Below are positions 11,229-21,576 of a stretch of DNA of 64,000 bases, one piece after another (the stretch's first letter is position 1; each line of letters starts with the position of its first letter). The translations under genes were made by a program, and so were the position numbers. The notes beneath the pieces were generated by a model. That model did no database searches. It was not told the origin of the DNA and saw only the letters and a list, made by a program, of their open reading frames with translations. Source of the DNA: Lepidodermella squamata (Eukaryota; Gastrotricha). Location: assembly GCA_047495785.1 (NCBI GenBank), contig JBLDXI010000033.1:2170001-2234000 (forward strand). Direction: 5' to 3'.

Positions 11229-11636
11229 TGGTTGTGTGCGAAAAGAGCAAGCGAAATAAGAGCAATGATATGAGAGCAATGACATAAGAGCACAACGAAA
11301 CAAGAGCAACGAGATAAGAGCAGAACGACGAAAGAGCAATTATTAATGATAAATCACGAAAAAATAGTGGCACGCGATCATATATTTTTCCTCATCATTA
11401 TCAAGTGATTAGCGGAGCGGTTAAACAGCAATTCGAGCTACTTAATGGGTCGAGATTCACTTGTCTGTTCAAAGAAAAAAAAACAAGTCGCGTGCCACTA
11501 TTTTTTCGTGATTTATCATTAATAATTGCTCTTTCGTCGTTCTGCTCTTATCTCGTTGCTCTTATTTCGTTTTGCTCTGATGTCATTGCTCTCATATCAT
11601 TGCTCTTATTTCGCTTGCTCTTTTCGCACACAACCA
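11229..11636. mobile_element. 408-bp foldback (long inverted repeat) element
   Basis: Two 149-base arms, 11229-11377 and 11488-11636, are reverse complements with only a few mismatches and no obvious gap, around a 110-base spacer. AATAAA flanks both ends (11223-11228 and 11637-11642) and could be a target-site duplication. The arms themselves contain an irregular run of AAGAGCAA-like units. No transposase is encoded. It fits a non-autonomous foldback or MITE-type element; a hairpin dsRNA source is an alternative reading. Confidence 0.75.
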
Positions 11637-11955
11637 AATAAATATCAGCTTTTTTTATTTGCGCCAATGTCACCATTTTTTCTAATTTTCGCATATTGTG
11701 TTATAATAAAACTTCTCAGACATGTGCAACAACGCCGCGGGATAAAGAAACGTGCAAAGGTATGTGGGGTCAAGAGTCAAGAGGAGGCGCGCACCAGGAG
11801 GTGTTCAGTACACAATAGGTCACAGCGCCATTTTAGGAATCACGCACACGAAACGTCTGCGCATTGATACTTTTCATTACAACTTATCATTACACCAAAT
11901 ATTTAAATGTGAGTCGACGTTTTGAGACCACTGTAGCAATTTCAAGCTCAATCAT

Positions 11956-12327
11956 GGGTTCGAAGTTGCCAACCGATTTCCGGACACAATCACGGCTTCA
12001 GATGTATGTAAGGTGACCAAACATGGTTGTGATTCGAGATTCGCGTGCAATATCAACGTCGCAAACTCTGAGTCGCATGTTACATCAATCAACAACAAAC
12101 TCTTGTCTCGCATCATTTATGACCACGACGTTTTGGCATCAATCGAGGCCACGGTTTTGCTCATTCATGCTCGTGGAGAAGACGTTCGAGAAATCGCGGA
12201 ATCTGCTCGAATGTTACCCGACAACAAGGATACAATCACCAGGCTGGAGCGTGCTACGACTGTCGCCGAAGTTCACGGGTGCGACTATTTGCGCCGATAT
12301 TACACAGTTATGGCGAAGGCGATCTGA
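11956..12327 (+). pseudogene. orphan coding-like fragment, unidentified
   Basis: One frame stays open for about 125 codons and ends at TGA (12325-12327). It has protein-like composition (acidic helices near the end, for example EVHGCDYLRRYY) but no upstream ATG in frame before 12013 (a GTG/ATG region at 12013-12023), no splice context and no recognised family. It sits in a stretch with other coding-like fragments, so I read it as a decayed copy of something, perhaps a mobile element. Confidence 0.3.
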
Positions 12328-12645
12328 AAAATTGAGAAAATTTAAAAAAACTACTCGATTTTTTCATTAATAATGTTCGCGATAAATAAAACATGGCGAA
12401 TTAAGGACTCATCGCGGACTTTTGTGTCAAATACTGATATTATGTCTATGGTCAAATATTGTGGCCAGTTTTTCGCTAAAATCAAATTTGGATCTCAAGG
12501 AACTAGCCAGAACGTTGCATAACGCGAGGTACCGAAATAAAAAATTTGATAAGTGCGCTCGTTGTTCGGTTCAAAAAACCCCGAAATTGTAAATCTTTAA
12601 TTTTTGGTAGTGGTGAATTGTTTTTGTTACCGGTTCTCACACTGA

Positions 12646-12834
12646 ATCAGAAGCGAGAGGAAATTCACGCATCGAAAAAGAGGGTATCAAAAGAGAGAAA
12701 TCGAAAAATTTAAACGAAATGCGGCTGTTCTACGTTCTACAGCAAAATTTGCCAAATTCAACATCATTAACGCAGCAGTTCATGAGCGCACATTATTTGA
12801 ACCCTCAGAAATTCGCGATGCGTATGATATGTTT
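12646..12834 (+). pseudogene. coding-like fragment, unidentified
   Basis: An open frame of 63 codons without a start lies between a TGA (12643) and a TAG (12835). The translation is basic and then mixed (for example KFAKFNIINAAV, FEPSEIRDAYDMF) and looks like part of a real protein. No family is recognised. It is probably a remnant. Confidence 0.25.
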
Positions 12835-12863
12835 TAGAGCGGTATGGGGTATAAAATTACCTA

Positions 12864-12935
12864 GACGCCGTCAAGAACACCGGCTACGGCGTGATTGTCT
12901 ACTGGGAACATGAGGTTAAACAGCTGGAAAGGTGA
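12864..12935 (+). pseudogene. short fragment resembling an endonuclease-fold motif
   Basis: 23 codons ending in TGA (12933-12935) follow a CCTAG acceptor-like site. They contain NTGYGVIVYWEHEV. A 'GYxVxxxWEHE' motif is typical of Vsr-like endonuclease folds, including those in polymerase-B-bearing mobile elements. The match is short, so this is only a suggestion. Confidence 0.2.
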
Positions 12936-13577
12936 TCCGGCTTTTCCAGCTTTCGCCGTAAATTGGCGAAGTAATCGCGACGACTCAGTGACTCCGCCCT
13001 GTAGGTAATGAAAAAAACATTATAAACTGTTATTGAAATATTATGTAAAGGGAGGGTGGAAGTATTTGGGCATAATATGGGCGCCTGTATCATCAGGGTT
13101 ATGGTACAGCTGCGAGCAAAAGGAATATCGCAAAAAAAATTTGAATTACTCACCTAACGATGTGTGTTCATTCGATAAGATGAAGCAGCTGTTGACCCAT
13201 CACTTCATGAGGTGGAGATATTACCAGTTCCGCAAACTACCATGACCACCAGTAGCGCAGGTGTTAAGGTAGTTGAAGACTTGAAGTGTGTATGCATTAC
13301 GCTAAATAAGCCGCGCTTAACGCAAGCGACTTGTCGAAGTTGGAGCCCCGCTAGCTCTCTCTTTCTCTTTCTCTCCCATCTTTGTACATACCACTAGTAC
13401 GCAGCTCAGTGTCTAATCGTCGTCGTCTTCGTCATAAAAACATATCTAACTGAATATTATAAAGTCATAACCCCGAACGTTCACCCTTCCATCTCGGCGT
13501 GGCTGCGCTCAGCGCTCGTGCATGAATATTTGTCTAATTTGTGATTTTTATAATTGCGTATTTCTAATATCTAAAAT

Positions 13578-14184
13578 ATGGCGCAACTGACAATCACGCG
13601 GCCCGTCGTCAACCCCGCCCTGGTGCGACGCGACATTTGCAACAGTGCAGCGATAGCCTTCGTCCGCTGCGTCGAGCAAACGCTAAAGGGAATGGCGTCA
13701 GGTGTGAGGAGGATGGGGTAGTTACGGACTCGCAAACCCAACTACCCCATGACATTACTCCCAAGGATGCGGGAATCTATGCCGATAAGACCGCTCGGCA
13801 CGTCATTGCGGAGTACAACTGCCAATATAGCTTCATTTTGTCAAACCTCAACAACCTCTACGGCGAGTGCCAGCCTGAGTGGGCTAACCAGGGCGGTTGG
13901 GAGCCTGACGTCACCTTTTTTGGAGGAAGCCCGACTACCGATCACGTCAAGTGACTGACAACAACTTACGTTCGCAATGTGTTGGGCAACGCGAACCCTG
14001 CAGCCTTTCCTAGACCTCAGACGACTTTTCTGTCATACGAGAATCGTCAGGTTGGAGAGTCAAAGACTGACTATGGCATAGCTTCGGCGCTATTCGAGCG
14101 AAACATTAATAAGAGTAATAATAAGTTACTAGTTGGAAGTCTACTGAGTCACAACCACATAACTGCCATCCACGACGATATATA
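13578..14184 (+). pseudogene. unidentified gene or pseudogene with an in-frame TGA
   Basis: An ATG at 13578 opens 42 codons. A GTGAGG donor (13704) and a CCCAAG acceptor (13765) remove 62 bases and restore a frame that runs to TGA at 13952-13954, then stays open in the same frame to TAA at 14183. Composition is protein-like and more GC-rich than the flanks. The putative intron contains a perfect 11-bp hairpin (13713-13723 with 13740-13750). No family is recognised. Either this is a gene with one disabling or readthrough stop, or a decayed element. A pyrimidine-rich tract lies upstream at about 13,355-13,380. Confidence 0.35.
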
Positions 14185-15350
14185 ACTACCCCAATGGTTT
14201 CCAAATACATTTCCCTAGATGCGCCAAAGTATTCTCTTTAACTAGCTAATTGAGTGGTTTCAGAGTGGTTTTAAAAAAAGTTGTGGGTTTCTGCGAATTG
14301 TGCTAATATGTTCCCTAGCAGAAACTGGTCAATATATCTCGTTCCCAAGCAAACATCGCTTTATAACGCTTTATAAGTGAATTGGTAGCACCACTGGGCA
14401 CTCTCTAAAAAGGTGAAAATAGCCTAAAAATGACCGAAAACCCTATGTCCCATAGCCTATGAAATCCTATCCAAGTGATGGAATGGCTGGTCAGAGGGAG
14501 GCAGATCGAAGGCCTCGCGTGCCTTGAGAATTTTCTCAAGTAGCGTGCACCATTGCGCATGCGTGCTGTTGCGAAATGCGCCACTTTCAGCGGTTCCTCA
14601 AAGCGCGCACACACGCAGACTCGAACTCACGACAATACACACAAACCAATAATTAACATACCTCATTAATTAACGCTTTTTGCTTTTTGATCTTTGAGTG
14701 GGTGATTCAAAATCCATAATTGTCTTTCTTAAGGTACCGTGGTGGTGTGGGGTAAATTGGCTAGGAACCTCTTATGTCTCTGGTAACTATTTCGCTTTAA
14801 ATTGTATACCAAAAAATCACGTTCAATTCTCAATCGATTGGTCGTAACCCGGCCGACAACCGATAAAATCAATCGATTCTGTGGAGTTTGAAGGGATATT
14901 GACCAAGTGAGGTAACTTGGCCGAATGGCTATTTCACTTGGCTATGAGCCATCTAGCAGAAACTAGGACGATGATTCATCACGCCTTCTCTAGTCGCGAC
15001 TTGCGCGCCATAATAGTGTGCCGGAAATAGAAACAAGTGGCGTAATGCATTTGATGCGCAGAAAAAACACTAATGTTCAGCTTTTTTCTAGCGATAAGGC
15101 ACGCGACGACTGACTTGGCGAAGATGCAAGAAGCATGCCAGAAATAGATACAAATGTACAGGACCTTTCTTGTCACTTGACAAGCGATTTTCGAATTTGT
15201 TTAAAAGTGAGTGCTCCCGTGCAAGTCTCAAAACTCACACGCGTTTGTTCATCACGTTTCATCTGACAATATGAAATGACTGGCACAATGATTGTTCAAG
15301 GAAGCATGCGGACTGTTTTTCGAACCACGCCCGCACGCGATTCGCGTCTA
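14185..15350. other. intergenic, upstream of the small heat-shock protein
   Basis: No gene seen. Short inverted repeats around 14,835-14,880 (CAATCGATTGGTCG with a matching arm) are present but unremarkable. Confidence 0.35.
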
Positions 15351-15357
15351 AAACGCC

Positions 15358-15391
15358 TATAAGAAGAGGGCGTGGCTTCATCGGAATATTC
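15358..15391 (+). promoter_or_regulatory. TATA-like box and heat-shock-element-like site
   Basis: TATAAG at 15358-15363 and GAATATTC at 15384-15391 (inverted nGAAn units as in heat-shock elements) lie about 85-110 bases before the heat-shock protein ATG. A TTTTCAG at 15434-15440 between them and the ATG may be a 5'UTR or spliced-leader acceptor. Position relative to the transcription start is unknown. Confidence 0.4.
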
Positions 15392-15470
15392 ATCACTTGC
15401 TCATTCGCAATTTGCATCTAGCAATCTAAAGTATTTTCAGTTTTTCGCATTCTTCAAATCTTCAAATAAA

Positions 15471-16865
15471 ATGGCCTGCTCATACACCTCGATGCCCTCG
15501 ACCTTCGGCGCCGCCGCCGGCTACACCAGCCCGATCAACGTTGAGAACATGCTCCGCAACAAGGTCGACCTCTACTCGGCCCTGCCAGTCGAGCGCAGCC
15601 TCATAAATGCCAGCCCGATCGTCGGCAACACCTTCGCCTCGGCCGCTCCCTTCGGCGGTGCCTTCGAGACCGAACAGGCCCTCCGCTTCGGTGGTGCTGG
15701 CTCCGTCGTCGAGTTCGGTGCCCACACCGGCCGCGTCTTCGGTGCCGACTGCGGTGCCCAACTCGCCTCGATCGTCGCCGCCCGCCTCAACACCTTCCTC
15801 GGCCAGGAGGTGGCCGTCCGCATCGGCGCCCAGTGGGGAGCTGAGGTGTGCGCCAAGCTGGGTGCCGAGCTCGCCGTCAAGCTCGCCAACGGCTGGCCCG
15901 TCGAGCAGTGCGCCCGCTGGTGCTACACCTTCGGTGCCGAGCACGGCGCTGAACTGGGTGCCGTCATCGCCCAGCGCCTGGGTGCCATCTACACCGCCGA
16001 GCACGCCGCCCGCGTCTCGTCGATGCTCTTCGCCGAGCTGAGCCAGCAGCTGTGCTACGTCATCGCCGCCCGCCTCGGCGAGTCCCGCTTCGGCCGTTTC
16101 AACAACTGGACCGGCTCGTACCCGACCACCTACGGCTCGTACGCTGGCAGCTACGGCTACCCGACCTCCTTCGAGCGCTTCGGTGGCCTGTTCGGCGGTC
16201 GCCCTGAGCTCTTCAACACCACCAACACCTTCGGCTCATACCCGACCACCTTCGGCTCCTTCGGTGCCAACACCTGGGCCAACACCATGTCTGGCGACAA
16301 CAAGCTGTACAACATCGCCTTCCGCCCATCCTCGGAGCTCGAGATGTACACCCTGACCAACCCGATCCGCATGATCGACGTCGAGGGCAACCGCCAGCTG
16401 TACCTCGCCTTCGAGCTCAAGGGCTTCAAGCCTGAGGAAGTCACCGTCACCCTGAACAAGGCCGAGCGCGCCGTCGTCGTCGAAGCCGCCCACGACATCA
16501 AGGAGGGCAAGGAGCACCAGATCTCCCGCAAGTACTCGCGCAAGTTCGTCCTGCCCGAGGTGAGTAAATCATTGAACCTTCAGTCATCACCTATTTAAAT
16601 GTTAATTTCATTTTTCTAGACCCTTGCCAAGATCGACCTGACCAAGGTTGAGCTCAAGTCGTGCCTGACCCAGGAGGGCTACCTCGTCGTCGAGTGCCAG
16701 CTGCCGAAGATGACCACCGAGGAGATCGCCAAGTCGCCGATCATGTCCGAGCTGTACAACAAGATGCCCTTCGGCGGCTACAACGCCGTCCACAACTTCG
16801 GTGGCATGCCCTCGATCAGCAGCCACTACAACAACGTCAAGCCCGTCACCGTCAAGACTGCCTAA
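15471..16865 (+). CDS. long small heat-shock protein with N-terminal tetrapeptide array
   Basis: Two exons, 15471-16559 and 16620-16865, code for 444 residues, against 140-220 for ordinary small heat-shock proteins. The alpha-crystallin domain is at about 299-395: LYLAFELKGFKPEEV, then ISRKYSRKFVLPE and GYLVVECQLPK are classic. A VTV near the C-terminus (439-441) can act as the I/V-x-I/V oligomer motif. Residues 75-202 form about 32 consecutive four-residue units of the pattern small-Ala-polar-hydrophobic (GAEH, GAEL, CAKL, AVKL, AARL). Residues 207-272 are rich in Tyr, Gly, Ser and Thr with repeated SYPTT. The role should be ATP-independent holding of unfolded proteins. Codons are strongly C-ending and GC-rich compared with neighbours, which suggests high expression. 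A TATA-like box and HSE-like site precede it and a polyA signal is at 17018-17023. Confidence 0.92.
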
Positions 16866-17502
16866 ACGCGAGAAAACTGAACGAAAATCGAAGCCAGCCA
16901 TGCAGGATAAGACATGACGAGGACGATTTTGTGATTAGTCTCAAATATATTTGATGATTATGCATGCAATTATCTGCCTATTTGTGGCTTGATCACTCTA
17001 TAAATCGCTTGCTTACGAATAAATTTAATGCTTCATGTTTGGTTAAAAATCTCGAAGTCAAACGCCGGAAAACGCTACAGAGCATCTAATAACAATATGA
17101 ACGCGCCAATCGACGAGGCTGAAATTTTGAAGGTCATTGAAGGCAGTAAAAACGTTGGCAAGCCTGGGGTAAAGACGCAATGTGTCGCCAAATTGGCGCT
17201 CCACTGAACAAAGACTGTTAGGTTTGAACCCTCCAGCATTTCCTTAATTTTGCAGCAGAATTTAGAGCAGAATTTTGTGAAAACCAGTTAGTTAGTCTTT
17301 AAAAATTACCTGGATATTTCTAGGCTTGATTACACATATTGGTGGCACATTTCGATATTATATTATTAATCGCTTGCTTGGGAGAGCAGCTTAAACAAAT
17401 TTCCATAACTTGTTCACAAATGGCGCGCGATTCTCGAGTCTTCGAGAGTCCAACTAGGTGTAGTTTCAGCGTCAGTATTTGTGCTTCCGAATTTTCTCAT
17501 AC
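16866..17502. other. 3' UTR and intergenic spacer
   Basis: Contains the heat-shock gene's AATAAA at 17018-17023. Nothing else recognised. Confidence 0.4.
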
Positions 17503-17514
17503 TCTCTTTTTCAG
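17503..17514 (+). promoter_or_regulatory. candidate spliced-leader acceptor
   Basis: TCTCTTTTTCAG ends eight bases before the ATG at 17523, with no upstream coding exon to join. Such an outron acceptor suggests trans-splicing, though a 5'UTR intron would look the same. Confidence 0.4.
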
Positions 17515-17522
17515 GTTTGATA

Positions 17523-19323
17523 ATGGCCGCGCGGGGAGCTAAACGAATGAAGACTTCGCACGTCGCTGCTGAAGTGGAGAACATTGCACCGGTCGGTGGT
17601 AGTGAAGGAAAAGCTAAGCGAGGCAAGAAGGTCAAAGTGCCTATGCTGGACATGCCGCCAAGTAGCACTCGCATATCGGCTCTTCCTATCGAAGCAATGG
17701 CTCGCGTTCTATCCTTTCTACCGATAACCGAAACATTTCAAAGCGCTTCTTTCGTATGCAAAAGGTCTGAGATTTATGATCAAAATCGACGTTATATTTT
17801 TTTTTGAATTATCAGTTGGCATCAAGCTGCAATGTCAGACATATATTGGAGCCTAATGATCCGCCGCGAATTCGGATCTGAGGCTGCTCGCAAAATGGCT
17901 GCTATCAACGGCGCAGTTGGGCGATTCCGCTTCCTGGTGACTAAGCCTAATTCCCCGTTTAGGCCAGAATATTTCAGTGAGGGTATCACGCCGACAACTG
18001 CCGATAAGTCAATCAAGTGGCAATGGACCGGCATTAGCAACGTTACCTCTTACACGGTTTTCAAAAAGAAAGCAATCATGGCCGGCAAACCGAATTCTCA
18101 ATGCGGCGTTGTTCATGCTACTAGCAGTGATTTCGAAACGTACAACTGGTGGCTGCTAAACTTCCAAGCTCTCTGCGAACCTTGTGCAAAAGAGGTATTA
18201 CTTTCCCCTAATTTTTTATTATTCCAGTTATTATGGAAATAATGTTGAAGGTTCTGGAAATTCTCAAGATGCCTATCATTTACGCTGCTCCGAAAGATGT
18301 GCTCGTATTCAAAAAAGCTGACATTCAGCTGTTGGATGCTGGAATGACTGTACTTCGAAAGGAAACCAAGGTCAAGGAGACAAGCTTGTGCTATTCTGCC
18401 GAATTCCCAATATTGGATAATTATCCGTCGAATTTTCGCTATTTGGCTACTCGAGACGATGCTCGATCGATCAGATTTCGACTAATCTTCCCGAGTTTTG
18501 CGAAAAAATTGCCCGATCGCCTTAAAAATGTGAGTTGATGGAAAATTGATCGTTGATTTGAAATGTTTAACATATTTTTTTTCAGCTGAAGGCTCTACAT
18601 CTGGCGATGCAAAAAGACGACATTGCTAAGGCTGCTAAGATCCTAGCTAAAGGTAACGTGGACATCAATGGCCATGACGCGAAAGGCAAATCAGTGCTGT
18701 ACAAGAGCGCTAAATCGTACGGCCTTGATAGCAAAATGGCCGATAACTGCCGCTTTCTCTTGAAGAACGGCGCCAGCACGGAGACAGCGAGTTACAAAGG
18801 CTTCACGCCCCTAATGAAAGCTGTGAAACGACACCATGTCGAGACGGTGCGAGTCCTGATCCAACATGGAGCTGATGTCAACGCTAAGGATAAGCGTTGG
18901 GGCGATCACTCACCACTGGAACATTGCTTTGACTGGTATGATTTTGATCGAAACATTGCAGAGATTCTCTTGGACAACGGCGCTGATCCCAACATTGTTA
19001 ATGGTACAAAAACTCCCCTCATTCAACTAATGGGTCCTGCGGGCAATCGACAAGATGAGAAGCACCACCAGTCTGTTTACGAAAACGCGAAATTCCTAAT
19101 TGAACGTGGCGCCGATGTCAACTATCGCGACAAAGATAACTTGAATGCCCTGAGCTGGGCCATTCGTTTTCATGGTTCAAATACATCTCTGCTTGAGTTG
19201 CTGCTGGAAAAGGGGGCAGATATCATTGATCCCAGTGAACAGAAGTCGGACTACATCAAAGCAGCGGATATTGCCCGAATTTCATCGCTTCGAGATCAAC
19301 TGAAAGCTTGTGGTAGAATTTAA
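17523..19323 (+). CDS. F-box protein with C-terminal ankyrin repeats
   Basis: Four exons: 17523-17764, 17816-18194, 18251-18529 and 18586-19323, 545 residues. A basic N-terminal tail (about 60 residues, with a KRGKKVKV nuclear-localisation-like patch) precedes an F-box (ISALPIEAMARVLSFLP... FVCKRSWHQAA), which would bind SKP1 in an SCF ubiquitin ligase. A middle region of about 220 residues with a CGVV...WW...CEPC segment is not recognised. The last 240 residues are about six ankyrin repeats (for example KGFTPLMKAVKRHHVETVRVLIQHGADVNA shortened here by repeat boundaries). The combination suggests a substrate receptor whose ankyrin face selects targets. An alternative acceptor for exon 3 at 18237 breaks the frame, so 18251 was chosen. 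Confidence 0.82.
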
Positions 19324-19589
19324 AAAAATCTCCCCATGTTTTATAGCCTGACTTTGCTGTTTTGTTTTCATACAACTGTGCTGCGCTTTTATATTAATAT
19401 TTCTCAATTCTATGTGTTCATCATTATGACGCTTCTCGTTTTTCAACGAATAAAGTGATCGTGCTTTTGCGGAAACGAGCATATTTTTCGAATTTCAGGA
19501 ATTTTTTCACCTGCGCATGATAATCATTGTTTCTCAAAAAATTACATAAAAATTAAATACGCCGATTCATCTATCCTTCCAAATTATAA

Positions 19590-19755
19590 TAGGTACCGTA
19601 GTTGTTCCAATAGTAGCCCATTCCCTAATAGTAAGTATAGCCCAGGGTTGAGGGGTCAAGTCGGTTCGAAAACATCAAAAATGAACGACTCACCAACTAG
19701 TACTTTTTGAAATTTTAGCAGCCCGGGCTGCTATAGGAACTAATACGGTATTACC
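19590..19755. repeat. small element with imperfect terminal inverted repeats
   Basis: GGTACCGTAGTTGTTCCAAT at about 19592-19611, continuing with AGTAGCCC, is matched in inverted orientation by 19722-19753, with several mismatches over about 28 bases. The interior has repeated AGCCC/GGGCT words. It looks like a decayed MITE of about 165 bp. No target-site duplication is certain. Confidence 0.4.
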
Positions 19756-20010
19756 CCAACTCACAAGCTTTTAAATGACTGGTGTTAATGTTAAGGCGGC
19801 TTCCTTAAAGCCTCGCGCGTTTCAACGCGCAAATTGTTTATTCACCCTCCCTTTTTATTGAGCAAACGGCAACGTACTCGGTCTTACAGCTGCCTTCGAG
19901 GCAGCAAACAAACAAATTACTTGTTGCACCACCCCACTTTTGATAGACTCGGAACAAGCACCAGAACCGAGGCACTCATTCTAGACAACAAAACTATTCT
20001 ATAAGAGGGT
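19756..20010. other. promoter region of the first channel gene
   Basis: No gene seen. CTATAAGAGGG lies directly before the ATG at 20011; whether it is a TATA box or part of a leader is unclear. Confidence 0.3.
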
Positions 20011-21252
20011 ATGTTAAGATCATTTTCCTGGCGCGCGATTCTATTCGCTAGCATTATCGCTTACTCGGCTGCTGATAAGTTCGGAAAAATCAGCGAAATC
20101 GAGTCAGCCTTTTTCCAGAACTGCCCGGAGGTTTCATCGAAAAATTTAGCGGTCGAAACGAGATTCAGACTCGGCCCGGAGAATGAAATCACCGCCACGT
20201 TGAACTTTCAGCAATTTAGACTGATAGAAATCGACGAGGAATCCCCTCGACAGTCGATTTTTATCGCGTTTGATGTCACGTGGTCACTGCCGTGCAACAT
20301 CATGGAATTCAAGCGATTTTGCTACCAGAATGGAATCATTGTGCCAACAAAGACCAAGCTGAAGCCTGAAATAGCCGATTTTTCTTTCGTCCGATCACCG
20401 AGCGAGATTTGGTACCCGACTTTTACGGTGGCTAGCGCTTTTGAAGACCCAACTTCGGTCAACACGTAAGATATTAAGCGACCGATTATAATAGTGAATT
20501 ATTCATTTTATTGCAGGCGAATCACTGAAATTACCATTTGGCCGTTTCAAAATAAAGCCGTCTGGTCGTTTGCGGGAAGAGTCGATATTTTCTGCTCGAT
20601 ACTCAAGCTTCAACACGAAACTAAAGGGTGCTCAATCAGAATCATTCCAGACAGCAATTTTTCTCTCGTAAAATTTGGCTATTCGGCTATAGAGCTGTCG
20701 AAAGAAACAACATTCGTTCACCCTGACGGAAGCGCCGAGTTCGAAATGGCTGCCTCGCCTCCGTTTGCAGTCAAGCATCTACAGTCAGATCAAATTGCAG
20801 AAATTGTTGTTCCAATCGTTTTGAAACGAACAGCAATTATTTATTTTTCCTTCGACTTTATCATCCCTAGTTTCGCAATATTTTTTCTTCAACTTTCGTC
20901 TTTTATCATAAAGCCGCATACCTTACTCAGACCGTTGGCTAACATGGGTGCATTACTGTCGCAAAGTTTGATGCTGGGCCTGGCAAGTAATCGAAATCAA
21001 TCGCCTGATCTGAACCAATCGAGCCAAGTTCATTTCGTGACTGCGAAGTTGGTTCTTGGCGTGCTGGCGACAATCTACTCATTCGTAACAAGTGACGTAG
21101 CAAAAGACCATTGTAGTGAACAAGTAGCTCCGTTCGTGCTATCTTTCATCAAAATTAGTCGCATTCGACTTGCAGATCTTGGTGTTTTCGCCTTGCTTTG
21201 CCTTGTCTCAATTTTGTCGGATACATTTTTTATAATTATTTGGTTTTTCTGA
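20011..21252 (+). CDS. divergent Cys-loop ligand-gated ion-channel subunit 1
   Basis: Two exons, 20011-20465 and 20517-21252, 396 residues. A signal peptide, an extracellular ligand-binding domain (IAFDVTWSLPCN, then ITEITIWPFQNKAVWSF) and four hydrophobic segments match the pentameric receptor plan: M1 after RTAIIYFSF, M2 about LLRPLANMGALLSQSLMLGL, M3 VTAKLVLGVLATIYSF, M4 at the C-terminus. The M3-M4 loop is only about 25 residues. The Cys-loop is odd: the two cysteines are 11 residues apart and the usual FPFD core is missing, unlike the next two genes. Ligand and ion selectivity cannot be predicted. It is first of three tandem paralogues and could be an accessory or non-canonical subunit. 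Confidence 0.8.
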
Positions 21253-21576
21253 TAAAAAAAAATGCTTCAAACACCTTGATTCGGATGCCCGGTTGGCGTT
21301 TGAAGTAGCGCGAGTCCATGTCACCTATAATAATGACAAAGCTAATTGCCCGTGGCGTATCGCACTTATCGACTCGTTTGTAGTCACCTCGCTTGTTTAC
21401 CTTAACGCGATTCCGGCAAACGGGTAAACAGGCTTAACGCCGGCTACTGATGGTCTTCACACCCCTAAACGTCATCTATTGCATGCATGGATGAGCGTCA
21501 TAACGCTTTAGTCACCCGACAGCTAATAATTACCATGCCGTAGAACGCAGAAGAAGTTTAATTTCCGATAATAAAA
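21253..21576. other. spacer between channel genes 1 and 2
   Basis: A 324-bp spacer with no gene. It is long enough to hold a promoter. Confidence 0.35.

Noticed and set aside
14560-14660. Possible tRNA T-arm (GAGTTCGAGTC on minus)
   Set aside because: The flanking bases do not form a T stem and no anticodon arm or acceptor stem could be found.
15480-16543. Long open frames antisense to, and in other frames of, the heat-shock protein
   Set aside because: They arise from the GC-rich, C-ending codon bias of the real gene; none has its own start context, splice sites or domain.
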